A DNA stretch of 64,000 nt from the NCBI GenBank assembly GCA_963744225.1, contig CAVUSV010000004.1:496001-560000 (forward strand), written 5' to 3'. A program made the translations under genes and the position numbers. This document shows positions 17,408 to 26,040 of this stretch, piece by piece. This DNA is from Bog-473 sp963744225. Lineage in GTDB: Bacteria; Actinomycetota; Acidimicrobiia; Acidimicrobiales; RAAP-2. The notes under the pieces were generated by a model, which was given only the letters and a program-made list of their open reading frames with translations, had not been told where the DNA came from and did not search any database. Position 1 is the first letter of the stretch. Each line of letters opens with the position of its first letter.

Positions 17408-18700
17408 ATGCGACAGGCTGACGACATGATCCTGATCAGCGTGGACGACCACATCGCCGAACCTGCGGACATGTTCGAGAACCACGTCCCGGACCGGTTC
17501 AAGGACAGGACTCCGCACGTCGTCACCGACGAACACGGCTTCCAGCAGTGGTGGTACGGGGAGAAGAAAGGCAGGAACCTTGGCCTGAATGCGGTGGCGG
17601 GTAAGCCCCGTGAGATGTACAACGTCAACCCAGCGAACTATCGGGACATGCGCCCCGGCTGCTACGAGGTCAACGAGCGCGTCCGCGACATGTCCGCAGG
17701 AGGCCAGCTGGCCGGGTTGAACTTTCCGAATTGGACAGGGTTCTCCGGGCAGGTCCTGAACGAGGGCCCGGATCTGGCGCTCAACGAGGTCATGATCAAG
17801 GCCTACAACGACTGGCACATCGACGAATGGAGTGCCGCGTACCCCGAGCGGTTCATCCCGTGCGGGATCCTGCCGCTGTTCGACGTCGAAAAAGCAGCGC
17901 AGGAGGTCCGGCGCCTGTCCGACAAGGGCTGTCACGCTGTCACCTTTTCCGAAAACCCGGCCGCTCTGCGTATGCCGTCGATCCACTCGGGGCACTGGGA
18001 TCCGCTCTTCGCAGCATGCTCGGACGTGGGGACAGTGCTGTGCTTGCACGTCGGATCGTCGTCCAAGGCTGCCTCGACGACTCCTGATGCCCCGCCGTCG
18101 GTCCCCATGAGTCTGTCTTCGACGGCCTCGGTTTACTCCCTCGGCGACCTCATGTGGGCCGACTTCTGGTGGCGCTTCCCAGAGCTCCGCTTCTCGCTCA
18201 CCGAGGGGGACATCGGTTGGATCCCCTATTTCCTCCAGCGCGCCGAGCACATCCAGGCGCGTCACTCAGGCTGGACCGCGCATACGTTTCCCGATGGCTA
18301 CGGACCGTCCGACGTCTTTCGTGAGCGCGTGCTCTGCTGCTTCATCAACGATCCCGTCGGGATCAGCCTGATCGACCATTTCAACATCGACAATGTCTGT
18401 TGGGAATCGGACTATCCCCATTCCGACAGCTCGTGGCCCAATGCGCCGGAGGTGAACGAGGCGCAATTCGCTTCGCTCACGAACGAGCAGATCGACAAGA
18501 TCACGCACCTCAACGCCATGCGGCACTTCTCATTCGACCCCTTCAGCATCCGACCCCGGGAACGCTGCACGGTCAAAGCGCTCCGCAGCGAGGCGGAGGA
18601 CGTCGACACGGTCACCCACGTCGGTCGAGCCCCCGACGAGAGCGATCGTGACTACTTCAAGAGCCTGAGCGGAGCGCCCAAACCGCCTTCTACCCGCTGA
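17408..18700 (+). CDS. Amidohydrolase-2 family protein (DDH subgroup)
   Basis: 430 residues. VDDHIAEPADMFENHVP carries the D-x-H metal ligands (here VDDH); other landmarks are NAVAGKPREMYN, YRDMRPGCYEVNERVRDM, CLHVGSSS and the late WESDYPHSDSSWP. These subgroup marks are shared with the genes at 29344 and 42185, so the three are close paralogues. GAAGGGAG lies 9 bp before the ATG. No neighbouring gene is coupled: a minus-strand gene ends 107 bp downstream. Confidence 0.88.
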   Translation: MRQADDMILISVDDHIAEPADMFENHVPDRFKDRTPHVVTDEHGFQQWWYGEKKGRNLGLNAVAGKPREMYNVNPANYRDMRPGCYEVNERVRDMSAGGQLAGLNFPNWTGFSGQVLNEGPDLALNEVMIKAYNDWHIDEWSAAYPERFIPCGILPLFDVEKAAQEVRRLSDKGCHAVTFSENPAALRMPSIHSGHWDPLFAACSDVGTVLCLHVGSSSKAASTTPDAPPSVPMSLSSTASVYSLGDLMWADFWWRFPELRFSLTEGDIGWIPYFLQRAEHIQARHSGWTAHTFPDGYGPSDVFRERVLCCFINDPVGISLIDHFNIDNVCWESDYPHSDSSWPNAPEVNEAQFASLTNEQIDKITHLNAMRHFSFDPFSIRPRERCTVKALRSEAEDVDTVTHVGRAPDESDRDYFKSLSGAPKPPSTR

Positions 18701-18806
18701 GATCATTCGAGGCAGCGCTCTGCGCGCCAGGCCCACCGTCCGGTACGGCGTTGTGGTCCGGGCGATCACGAGGCGACCCCACACCGGTCGGCAACGCGAT
18801 CACCGG

Positions 18807-20144
18807 TCAGACGTCCATGCCCGGACGGGCCCGGCCACCGCGATCATGTCCTCGAGCTGGCGTTGGTCGGTCGCCACATGTGGAGACGGCGCCCTCGCCT
18901 CCCCCCGGCGCCGATAGTCGCGCGCGGTGTGCGTCCGGGTCGAGCGCTTCACCGTCCTCCTGCCATGCTTCAACGGCAATCGTGACCCCCATGCGCGCCG
19001 CTTGCTCGACGACAGCGAGGGTAGGGGCGTCAACGGGGCCATCCACGACGGCGAGGCCGGGGCGCCAAGGTGCCGCCAGGCGGGCGACGAGCAGGCATGC
19101 GGCGGCCCAGCCGTACACCCGCGCACCCGGCACCAGAGCGGTGCCGAGCCGCGTTGTCGCGAACGTACGGGCCACCCAGAAACCCGCCGTTCCGGGGTCC
19201 GCTGCGACCAGCCCGCCGTTCCCGAAGACGTCGGCGTAGTTGCGGGTGACGAGCGACGGCATGAGGGGCGACCCGGTGCTGGTCCAGCCGGCCTGGGTGA
19301 CAGCGGCTAATCGGTCGCGCAACGGAGGCATCTCCGGAAAGGGCCGCGGCTCTCCCCACCGCTCCGCCAACGGCCCGAGGAGCTCCGGGGCGACGGTGCG
19401 ATGCGGGGACAGCGCCCACAAGCGCCGTGGGGACTCTGACTCGTCCAGCCCCACGGCCAAGACGAGGTCGGCGCCCTGAAGGCCGGCCAGGTCGAAGTCC
19501 AGCTCTTGAAGGCCCACGGTCGCCCAGTGGTGACGGCTCCGCCACGGGAAGACTCCCTTGGCGCCCCACGTGTTGAGCACCCCGAGTCTTCCCGCCGCCG
19601 CGAGCGCGCGCAGACCTCCGACCGTCCGACGCCGGACGACGTCGGGTCCGGCCAGCACGACGACATGCCTCGCCGAGGAGAGCGCCGACAGCAGGGACGG
19701 TTCGGGCTCCGGCCACCCGTCGGACGCGGGCGGGAAGGCGATGGCGCCCTCCGCGAGCAGCATGCCGGGGTCGAAGTCGAGGTCGACGCACATTCCGTCG
19801 CCCTCCAGTGCCTCGGCGACAAACGGAGCGAGGGCGCGCAGCTCGTCGGCTTCGCGAATCACCCGTCGCCGTCGGGGAAGCGACAGCTGCGGGGTTCGGT
19901 CACCCTCCCCGTTGTCGGCCGCCAACACCGGCCGCGGCCCCACGAGCACGATCCTCCCGTCGCCCATGTGTGCGATCGCCGGAGCGCCGTGCACGGCGCG
20001 ATGGGCGAAGCAAAGCAAGAGGGCGACCTGTGGGTCGGTCACCTCCGCGACGGGAAATCCCGGGAACGGCAGACCGTAGGCTGCCGACACTCCCCCTGCC
20101 GAAAGGGCCCGCTGCAGAATCTCGGAGGCCGGGCGGCCGGTCAT
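18807..20144 (-). CDS. Degenerate thiamine-diphosphate-enzyme-like protein
   Basis: 445 residues from ATG 20144. The N-terminus (RPASEILQRALSAGGVSAAYGLP) and the central domain (LLSALSSARHVVVLAGPDVVRR, LGVLNTWGAKGVFPW) follow the layout of acetolactate-synthase-like ThDP enzymes. Key cofactor features are missing: the catalytic Glu expected in the first domain lies in a region reading FAHRAVHGAPAIAHMGDG, that domain is shortened to about 100 residues, and the GDG-x(25)-NN motif is reduced to VVDGPVDAP with no Asn pair. It therefore probably does not bind ThDP as usual. It follows the crotonase gene by 22 bp at the end of the minus operon, so it may be a structural or acyl-CoA-binding relative. 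Function unknown. Confidence 0.7.
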   Translation of the reverse strand: MTGRPASEILQRALSAGGVSAAYGLPFPGFPVAEVTDPQVALLLCFAHRAVHGAPAIAHMGDGRIVLVGPRPVLAADNGEGDRTPQLSLPRRRRVIREADELRALAPFVAEALEGDGMCVDLDFDPGMLLAEGAIAFPPASDGWPEPEPSLLSALSSARHVVVLAGPDVVRRRTVGGLRALAAAGRLGVLNTWGAKGVFPWRSRHHWATVGLQELDFDLAGLQGADLVLAVGLDESESPRRLWALSPHRTVAPELLGPLAERWGEPRPFPEMPPLRDRLAAVTQAGWTSTGSPLMPSLVTRNYADVFGNGGLVAADPGTAGFWVARTFATTRLGTALVPGARVYGWAAACLLVARLAAPWRPGLAVVDGPVDAPTLAVVEQAARMGVTIAVEAWQEDGEALDPDAHRARLSAPGGGEGAVSTCGDRPTPARGHDRGGRARPGMDV

Positions 20145-20166
20145 GGCAGCCAACGCCTCCAGCCCG

Positions 20167-20982
20167 TCACGCCGGGTGCGAGGGCGGTGCCCACTGCGGC
20201 TCGCGCTTCTCGGCGAAGGCCCGCGGGCCCTCCTCCTGGTCGGGATGGCCCCACATGGAGACCAGCTCCTGTGCACCGGCCTTGCACGCATCGGTCAGCC
20301 CCGCCTCGAGCGCGCCCCAGAGGGCACGCTTGGTCGCCGCCATGGCGGCCGGCGAGTTGCGAGCGATCTTCTCGGCGAGGACCTGAGCCTCCTCGCGGAG
20401 ACGCTCGGGCGGGTCGACCACTTGGCTCACCATGCCGAGGGCGAGAGCCCGCTCGGCGGAGAGCCGTTCGTGGCGGCCGACCAGCGCCATGCGCATGACC
20501 GCCTCAAAGGGGATCTTGCGGGCGATGCCGATCGCCTCCATCGCCACGACCTGGCCGACCGAGACGTGGGGGTCGAAGAACTGCGCGTCGGAGGCAGCGA
20601 TGACGATATCGGCATCGGCCACCCAGTGGAAGCCGCCGCCGGCGCAGATGCCGTTCACCGCGGTGATGACCGGCTTCCACACGTGGTTGTGCCAGGCGGT
20701 GAAGCGGAGGTCGAACTCCTCGGTCGACTTGCGATAGCGCTCGAACCCGATACCGTCCTCCGCGATCTCCATGACATCGACGCCGGTCTGGAAGGCCCGC
20801 CCTTCGCCCGTGTGGACGATGACACGCACTTCGGGGTCCGCATCGAGCGCTTTCCACGCCGTTTCGAACTCGTCACGCATATGGGAATTCATGGCGTTGA
20901 GGCGCTCCGGCCGGTTGTTGATCAGCCATCCGACGGGCCCGCGCCGCTCGAGGATCAGCGTGTCAAGTGTCGGGTAGCTCAC
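20167..20982 (-). CDS. Enoyl-CoA hydratase/isomerase (crotonase) A
   Basis: 271 residues from GTG 20982, which overlaps the stop of crotonase B (GTGA) and follows GGAGG. Crotonase features: NRPERLNAM, the first oxyanion-hole segment GRAFQTGVDV, and the second one ITAVNGICAGGGFHWVADADIVIA. The usual catalytic acid positions near 'E..G' (SVGQVVAMEAIGIAR) differ, so hydratase versus isomerase or hydrolase activity is open. The C-terminal 110 codons are almost identical in DNA to crotonase B, while the N-terminal parts differ clearly. Confidence 0.9.
   Translation of the reverse strand: MSYPTLDTLILERRGPVGWLINNRPERLNAMNSHMRDEFETAWKALDADPEVRVIVHTGEGRAFQTGVDVMEIAEDGIGFERYRKSTEEFDLRFTAWHNHVWKPVITAVNGICAGGGFHWVADADIVIAASDAQFFDPHVSVGQVVAMEAIGIARKIPFEAVMRMALVGRHERLSAERALALGMVSQVVDPPERLREEAQVLAEKIARNSPAAMAATKRALWGALEAGLTDACKAGAQELVSMWGHPDQEEGPRAFAEKREPQWAPPSHPA
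20191..20520. repeat. 330-bp near-identical tract, copy 1 (in crotonase A)
   Basis: Matches 21048-21379. By eye there are three substitutions and one 2-bp insertion (CT near 21217) over 330 bp, including synonymous sites, with an abrupt drop in similarity at both ends. Gene conversion or assembly chimerism are the two readings. Confidence 0.9.
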
Positions 20983-21832
20983 TCCACCTCCGTGGGTCGT
21001 GCCGTCTCCGCAGCCACGCCGGCCGCAGCGATCGATCTCATCGCTTGCCACTGCGGCTCACGCTTTTCGGCGAAGGCCCGCGGGCCCTCCTCCTGGTCGG
21101 GATGGCCCCACATGGAGACCAGCTCCTGTGCACCGGCCTTGCACGCATCGGTCAGCCCCGCCTCGAGCGCGCCCCAGAGGGCACGCTTGGTCGCCGCCAT
21201 GGCGGCCGGCGAGTTCTGCGAGCGATCTTCTCGGCGAGGACCTGGGCCTCCTCGCGGAGACGCTCGGGCGGGTCGACCACTTGGCTCACCATGCCGAGGG
21301 CGAGAGCCCGCTCGGCGGAGAGCCGTTCGTGGCGGCCGACCAGCGCCATGCGCATGACCGCCTCAAAGGGGATCTTGCGCGCCAATGCGATCGCCTCGAA
21401 CGCGGTGACCTGGCCCACCGACACATGGGGATCGAGGAACTGGGCCTCCGTCGATGCGATCACGATGTCGGCGTCAGCCACAAAATGGAGGCCACCCCCC
21501 GCGCACACCCCGTTCACCGCGGCGATGACGGGCTTCCAGACTCTGTTGTGCCAAGCGGTCATACGCAGCTCGGCGCGCCGCGTGCGTCCAGACTGCTTGC
21601 GCAGCGCCTCCGGCTCGCGGGCCAACTGGACGACGTCGAGACCGGTCTGGAAGGCGCGCCCAGCGCCGGTGTTCACAATGACGCGCACGCCAGGGTCACG
21701 GTCGAGCTCGCTCCAGGCTGCCTCGAGCTCGTCGAGCATCTGGGCGTCCATGGAGTTACCCGCATCAGGCCGGTTGAACACCAGCCAACCCACGGGACCG
21801 TCCCGCTCGACCAACAATGTGGTGTAGGACAT
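20979..21832 (-). CDS. Enoyl-CoA hydratase/isomerase (crotonase) B, frameshifted
   Basis: The start MSYTTLLVERDGPVGWLVFNRP and the active-site loop AVNGVCAGGGLHFVADADIV are intact. Near 21217 the frame breaks because GAGTTCTGCGAG replaces the GAGTTGCGAG of crotonase A; removing CT restores the reading frame to 20979 (AATKRALWGALEAGLTDACK). Length would then be about 283 residues with a short extra C-terminal tail (AMRSIAAAGVAAETARPTEVE). ATG 21832 overlaps the stop of the dehydrogenase upstream. Crotonases A and B are paralogues and may form a mixed complex or act on successive rounds. Confidence 0.85.
21048..21379. repeat. 332-bp near-identical tract, copy 2 (in crotonase B)
   Basis: Partner of 20191-20520; carries the 2-bp insertion that breaks the frame of crotonase B. 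Confidence 0.9.
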
Positions 21833-23096
21833 CAGCTGCGTGGCACGTCGCGCCAGGGCCGGCCCTGCCAGGGATCCGGGTCCCGGGGGAGACCGAGCAC
21901 CCGCTCGCCCAGGATGTTCTTGTTGACCTCCGTAGTGCCGCCCTCAATGGTGTTGGCGCGGCTCCGCAACATGCCCCGCACCTCGTAGGGCAGCGATTCG
22001 GCCCACGAACCGCCAGCGCCCGCCCAAGCGGTGGCACCAGCACCCAGCATGTTGACCGCCATGGCCTGAATGCGCTGGTTCAACCCGCCCTGGTGCACCT
22101 TGCCGATCGAGCTCTCGGGCCCGGGCGGGCGGCCCGCACGCGGCCTGCGCCCGGACGCGCAGGTTCGTCCACTCGCGTACCCGCTCCTCGCACCAGAGAC
22201 GGACGACCTCGTCGCGGTGCACGGGATTGTCCCACCCACCCGGCTTGCCCTCTTCGCTCAACCGCTTGGCGAGCCGGAGGAGCGTGTCCGCCCCCGATCC
22301 CCCGATACGGTCCACCCCCCCAGAGCCGGACCCCGACACCATCTGTCGCTCACCGGACAATGTGGCATTGGCGACCTTCCAACCGGCTCCGACTGCGCCG
22401 ACGCGCTGGGAATCCGTCACCCGCGCACCGTCGAGGAAGACCTCGTTGAAGTCCACCTCTCCGCCCATGTGGCGCAGCGGCCTGATGTCGACACCAGGTT
22501 GCCGGAGGTCGATGAGAAAGTAGGTGATACCGTCGCGCTTCGGCACGGCGGGATCCGTGCGGGCCAGCAGGACGGCGAAACTGGACCGATGGGCCCAGGT
22601 CGTCCACACCTTCTGTCCGGTGATCACCCACTCTTCGCCGTCGCGCTCGGCGCCGCGTGGCGAGCGACGCCAAGTCGGATCCCGAGCCCGGCTCGCTGAA
22701 GAGCTGACACCACGTCTCCTCGTTGCGCACGATGGGAGGCAGATAGCGCAGCCGCTGCTCCTCGTTGCCGTGGGCGAAAAGCGCCGGAGCAGCCAGGTTC
22801 AATCCCAGGGGGTTCAGGCGGCCCAGGTTGTAGGGACGCAACTCCTCGTCCACCCGACGGGCCACGTCTCCGGGGAGGTCGAGCCCACCGTAGGCAACGG
22901 GCCACGTGGGCACCACCAGGCCCGACGCACCGAAGGCGGGGTACCACGTCTCGTACTCCTCGCGGGTGCGCACTTTGCGGACCTCGGCAGCGCCGCCACG
23001 TCGCCCCGCCTCGACCCAGTCGGGCGGGACGATGTCCCTGACCCAGTTGCGCACGGCGTCGAGGACGTCGTCCGCCGCCGAATTCGGGCCCGACAC
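21832..23096 (-). pseudogene. Acyl-CoA dehydrogenase, two frameshifts
   Basis: Three frames join to one dehydrogenase of about 420 residues. The N-terminal part from GTG 23096 (YPAFGASGLVVPTWPVAYGG, CQLFSEPGSGSDLASLATR) breaks near 22665, where removing one G in ACGCGGCGCC continues to WVITGQKVWTTWAHRSSFAVL. A second break near 22130 leads to IGKVHQGGLNQRIQAMAVNM and the C-terminal ANTIEGGTTEVNKNILGERVLGLP. FAD-domain and C-terminal motifs are all present, so the gene looks functional apart from the indels. Its stop overlaps the start of crotonase B. It may pair with the dehydrogenase at 10926 as a heteromer. Confidence 0.85.
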
Positions 23097-23135
23097 GCAG
23101 ACGCCCTGCGGTCGGAGCGGCCCCCGTCCCGGCGC

Positions 23136-23958
23136 TCATCGCCCCAGAATCCGGCGGTCGCTTCTCCATGAAGGCAGTCAGGCCTTCCCGGAAGTCCTCG
23201 CTACGCGACGAGAGCTCCATGGCCAGTGCCTCGTTTTGCAGCTGCTCGGGCAACGGTGTCGTTGAACCCGCATGCAACAGCCACTTCGTCAGCCCGATGG
23301 TGACAGTCGGCGCGACGGCCAGGCGGTCGACCACTGATCGCACCTCTTCTTCGAGCGCCTCAGCGGGTACCGCTCGATGCACCATTCCCCACGCTGCAGC
23401 GTCTGAGCCCGACACGGCCTGGCCAAGCATCAACATCTCCCTGGCCCGGACCTCCCCGACCGCGCCGCGACAGCAGCCACGTGCCTCCAGTGTCGGGCGT
23501 GAAGCCCCGCGCCGAATAGGGCTCCCAAAGGCGGGCTGACTCGTCGACGACGGCGAAGTCTGAAGCCAGCGCCAGATGCAGACCGATCCCGGCCGCCCAG
23601 CCACGCACCTGGCAGACGACCGGCGTCTGGGTCGTCACCAACAATTCGATCAGCCGGTGTGCTTCGGTGGGCAGCCGCCGCTGGATGCTCCCGACCCGGG
23701 GCGCGCGTCCCCTGCATTGCGGCCAACAATGTCGAAGCCGGCACAGAAGTGGTCACCAGCTGCTCGCAGGAGCACGACCCGGATCGATTCGTCGGGACCC
23801 GCCGCGGACAACGCGGAGAGCATCGCCTGGACGATCGGGTCGGTAAGCGCGTTGCGCTTGGATGGTCGATCGATCTCGAGCTCGAGAACCGGCCCGACCT
23901 GTTGGACTCGCAGCCCCTCGATCGACCGGTAGGGACTCGTGATCTCGCTGTCGCTCAT
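23136..23958 (-). pseudogene. Enoyl-CoA hydratase (crotonase) C, multiple frameshifts
   Basis: Starts MSDSEITSPYRSIEGLRVQQ with ATG overlapping the MaoC stop (ATGA), continues through VVLLRAAGDHFCAGFDI, then shifts near 23690 to VCQVRGWAAGIGLHLALASD (the oxyanion-hole segment), and again near 23460 to REMLMLGQAVSGSDAAAWGM and FREGLTAFMEKRPPD. The normal C-terminus PPDFWGR followed by TGA (23136-23138) is recovered by restoring one T and one G to short homopolymers. Total about 274 codons, a standard crotonase size. Homopolymer-type indels favour sequencing error over decay. Confidence 0.8.
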
Positions 23959-25214
23959 CCGCCGAGGTATCTGTCGCTGATCGCCTGCAGTGCCTCCTGC
24001 AGATTCTGGGCGCCACCGGGAGGGTCGGGCAATCGCACCGGCCCGTGCTCGCGACTCGGCAGCAGAATGGTGGCGTGGCCCGGTGTCGTCAACTCGCCCC
24101 GCTGGTTTGTCGTCGTCAGTTCGACGTCGATGGCCGGACGCCCACCGGCGGCCAGGTACCGGTCCGTCACCGACCCTGAGAGCCACTGGGTGTCACCGAC
24201 GTAATTGAAGCGGCGAAACTCGCAGTCGAGCTTCCACAGCCAGGCCTCGTCACCCATCCAGTCCGTGCACAGGTGGATCAACCACGTCTCGCGCATGCGA
24301 CCGTAGTCGAAGGTGGTCGGATTGCCGCTCCGCCGCGCAAACTCCGGGTCCCAGTGCACCCGCTGCATCACGTCGGGCACGTTGAGGTCGTCACGATGGA
24401 AGAACCGGGGGATCCTGGTTCGATTCTGGTAGCCCAGTCGCAGCGGCTTCACGCCGTAGAGACCCATTCCCATGCCGACGTGCCAGCACACCATGTCCGT
24501 GACGGTCAGTGGCCCCTTCACCATGGGACCCACCGGATCGCCGACCTTCACGTCCTCCCAAAAGCGCGTCTCGTCGCCGCGGCGTCTCTCGGAGGCGTAT
24601 TGGTTCTCGATGGCGAGGACCTCTTCGTCCTCGTACGGTCGCAACTCAGTTGCGTCGTACTTCTTGCGCTCGCGTGCCTTGGTCCGTTCGGTGCGGATCA
24701 TCAAGCGGTACTGGGCCGACAGGATCGGGCCGTCCGCCTGACGGAACACTTGCGCCGTCCACTCGTGCACCGCCCGCTCGGCGAACTCGCTCGGCTTGTC
24801 GAGCACCCCGACGAGAGCGTTGCGGCGGGTGACCGACTGATTGGGCCGTAGCGGAGCCCACCACTCGCGTGCGCTGGCCGAGTAGAAGGCATGGACGCCA
24901 CGCAGGGGGTCACCCCGCATGAGGTCACGGTGCTCCGCCGCCACCTCGGTGACCTCATCGAAGCCAATCAGGGAGTCCCCACCGACCAAGGGGGGTGGGG
25001 CCACGACTCCGCCCCACGTCGTGCCCGCTGCATACTTCTCGTCCGACCAGAGCGGGTTGTCGTCACCGTAGGCCTCGGCGACGTGGCGGAAGGCATCGAC
25101 CCCGGGCGCTGCGTAGTGCGGCGGCACCGGATGCGGCTCGGGGATCCCAATGCGGGTCCGGAGCCGGGCGATCCCCTCGTCCGTGATGGAGCCGTCGGTG
25201 GCCACGAGTCGCAT
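23955..25214 (-). CDS. MaoC-like (R)-hydratase with FAS1-like dehydratase N-terminal domain
   Basis: 419 residues from ATG 25214. The N-terminal half (VDAFRHVAEAYGDDNPLWSD) is the double-hotdog N-terminal domain seen in MaoC-type hydratases; the C-terminal half has RFNYVGDTQWLSGSVTDRYL. Such proteins hydrate enoyl-CoAs with bulky acyl groups, as in steroid side-chain degradation. It starts the minus-strand series MaoC, crotonase C, dehydrogenase, crotonase B, crotonase A, ThDP-like protein, each overlapping or closely spaced: a complete beta-oxidation operon. The start codon lies inside an AT-rich palindrome. Confidence 0.85.
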   Translation of the reverse strand: MRLVATDGSITDEGIARLRTRIGIPEPHPVPPHYAAPGVDAFRHVAEAYGDDNPLWSDEKYAAGTTWGGVVAPPPLVGGDSLIGFDEVTEVAAEHRDLMRGDPLRGVHAFYSASAREWWAPLRPNQSVTRRNALVGVLDKPSEFAERAVHEWTAQVFRQADGPILSAQYRLMIRTERTKARERKKYDATELRPYEDEEVLAIENQYASERRRGDETRFWEDVKVGDPVGPMVKGPLTVTDMVCWHVGMGMGLYGVKPLRLGYQNRTRIPRFFHRDDLNVPDVMQRVHWDPEFARRSGNPTTFDYGRMRETWLIHLCTDWMGDEAWLWKLDCEFRRFNYVGDTQWLSGSVTDRYLAAGGRPAIDVELTTTNQRGELTTPGHATILLPSREHGPVRLPDPPGGAQNLQEALQAISDRYLGG

Positions 25215-25223
25215 ATTATATGA
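25211..25223. promoter_or_regulatory. AT-rich palindrome over the MaoC start codon
   Basis: GCATATTATATGA contains the perfect palindrome CATAT-T-ATATG. It covers the ATG of the minus-strand MaoC gene and lies 38 bp before the plus-strand gene at 25261. It matches the island-wide element at all but one specified position. As an operator it could block both directions. Confidence 0.45.
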
Positions 25224-25260
25224 AGTCTGCTGGCACTCACTTGAGCTGCACTCTCCCGAA

Positions 25261-26016
25261 ATGGCGACCCAGATGAACCAGACGGCATCCAACGAGAAGG
25301 TCTACATCCACGAGTTCATCGACATCATCGGCCACGGCCGGTCGCGCTACATGCACCACATGACGGCGAACTGGAGCCCCATCGCCCAAGAGGAGCGCAA
25401 CCAGCTCTGCTTCGGCGTCTGGGGCGTGGTCGGCTCCACTGGACCGTGGCCCACGGTTGTCAACATGTGGGAAGAGGACGGATGGGACGGGCTGGCCGCG
25501 TCGTTCGGTCACGAGCTGAGCCACGCCGAGTTGCAGGACCCAAAATTGGCGCGCTGGTGGGCGACGGCCGCAGAGATGCGGTCGGGCGGATTCGATCGCA
25601 TTCTGGTCCCTGCTCCATGGTCACCGACGATCGCCGACCTGTGCGCCCAGGGCTCCGGTGGCGTGGCCTACGCGCACGACCAGGTGACCGTGCTGCCCGG
25701 CCGAGCGCGGGACTACTTGGAGCTGACCAGGGAAGCGGGTGGGACCTTCTACGAGAAGTTCGGTTGGACCCTCATCGGCGCCTTCGAAACGGCCCTGCGC
25801 CACGACGACGAAGCCTTCTTGCTCTGGTCGATCCCCAGCTGGGAGCAGTGGGGGGAGGCGGAAGCGCACCTGCGTCGTGATGACTCCTGGCGGCAGCGCC
25901 AACACGACGCCGTCACCGACTTCAAAAGGATCCTCCTGGTTGATTCGCCGCTCAGCCCGCTTCGGATGGGACGACAGCCGAATCGGGGCGATCGTGACGA
26001 CAGCTGGTCGGAATAG
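25261..26016 (+). CDS. NIPSNAP/dimeric alpha-beta barrel-like protein of unknown function
   Basis: 251 residues. Two similar halves can be seen, each with a ferredoxin-like flavour: KVYIHEFIDIIGHGRSRYMH at the start and QVTVLPGRARDYLELTREAG in the second half, each followed by a 'W-x-x-W/GxF' segment (FGVWGVVGSTGPWPTVVNMW; WTLIGAFETALRHDDEAFLL). That pattern is typical of NIPSNAP-type barrels. The function is unknown; proteins like this often accompany oxygenases and acyl-CoA enzymes. It is divergent from the beta-oxidation operon and shares its AT-rich promoter element. Ends 24 bp before the converging ligase. Confidence 0.7.
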   Translation: MATQMNQTASNEKVYIHEFIDIIGHGRSRYMHHMTANWSPIAQEERNQLCFGVWGVVGSTGPWPTVVNMWEEDGWDGLAASFGHELSHAELQDPKLARWWATAAEMRSGGFDRILVPAPWSPTIADLCAQGSGGVAYAHDQVTVLPGRARDYLELTREAGGTFYEKFGWTLIGAFETALRHDDEAFLLWSIPSWEQWGEAEAHLRRDDSWRQRQHDAVTDFKRILLVDSPLSPLRMGRQPNRGDRDDSWSE

Positions 26017-26040
26017 CGGGATTCTCCGGCCTTCGCCGAC

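Noticed and set aside
20144..20291. Longer start for the ThDP-like protein
   Set aside because: The upstream residues are Arg/Ser-rich, overlap the crotonase gene in another frame and do not match the family N-terminus.
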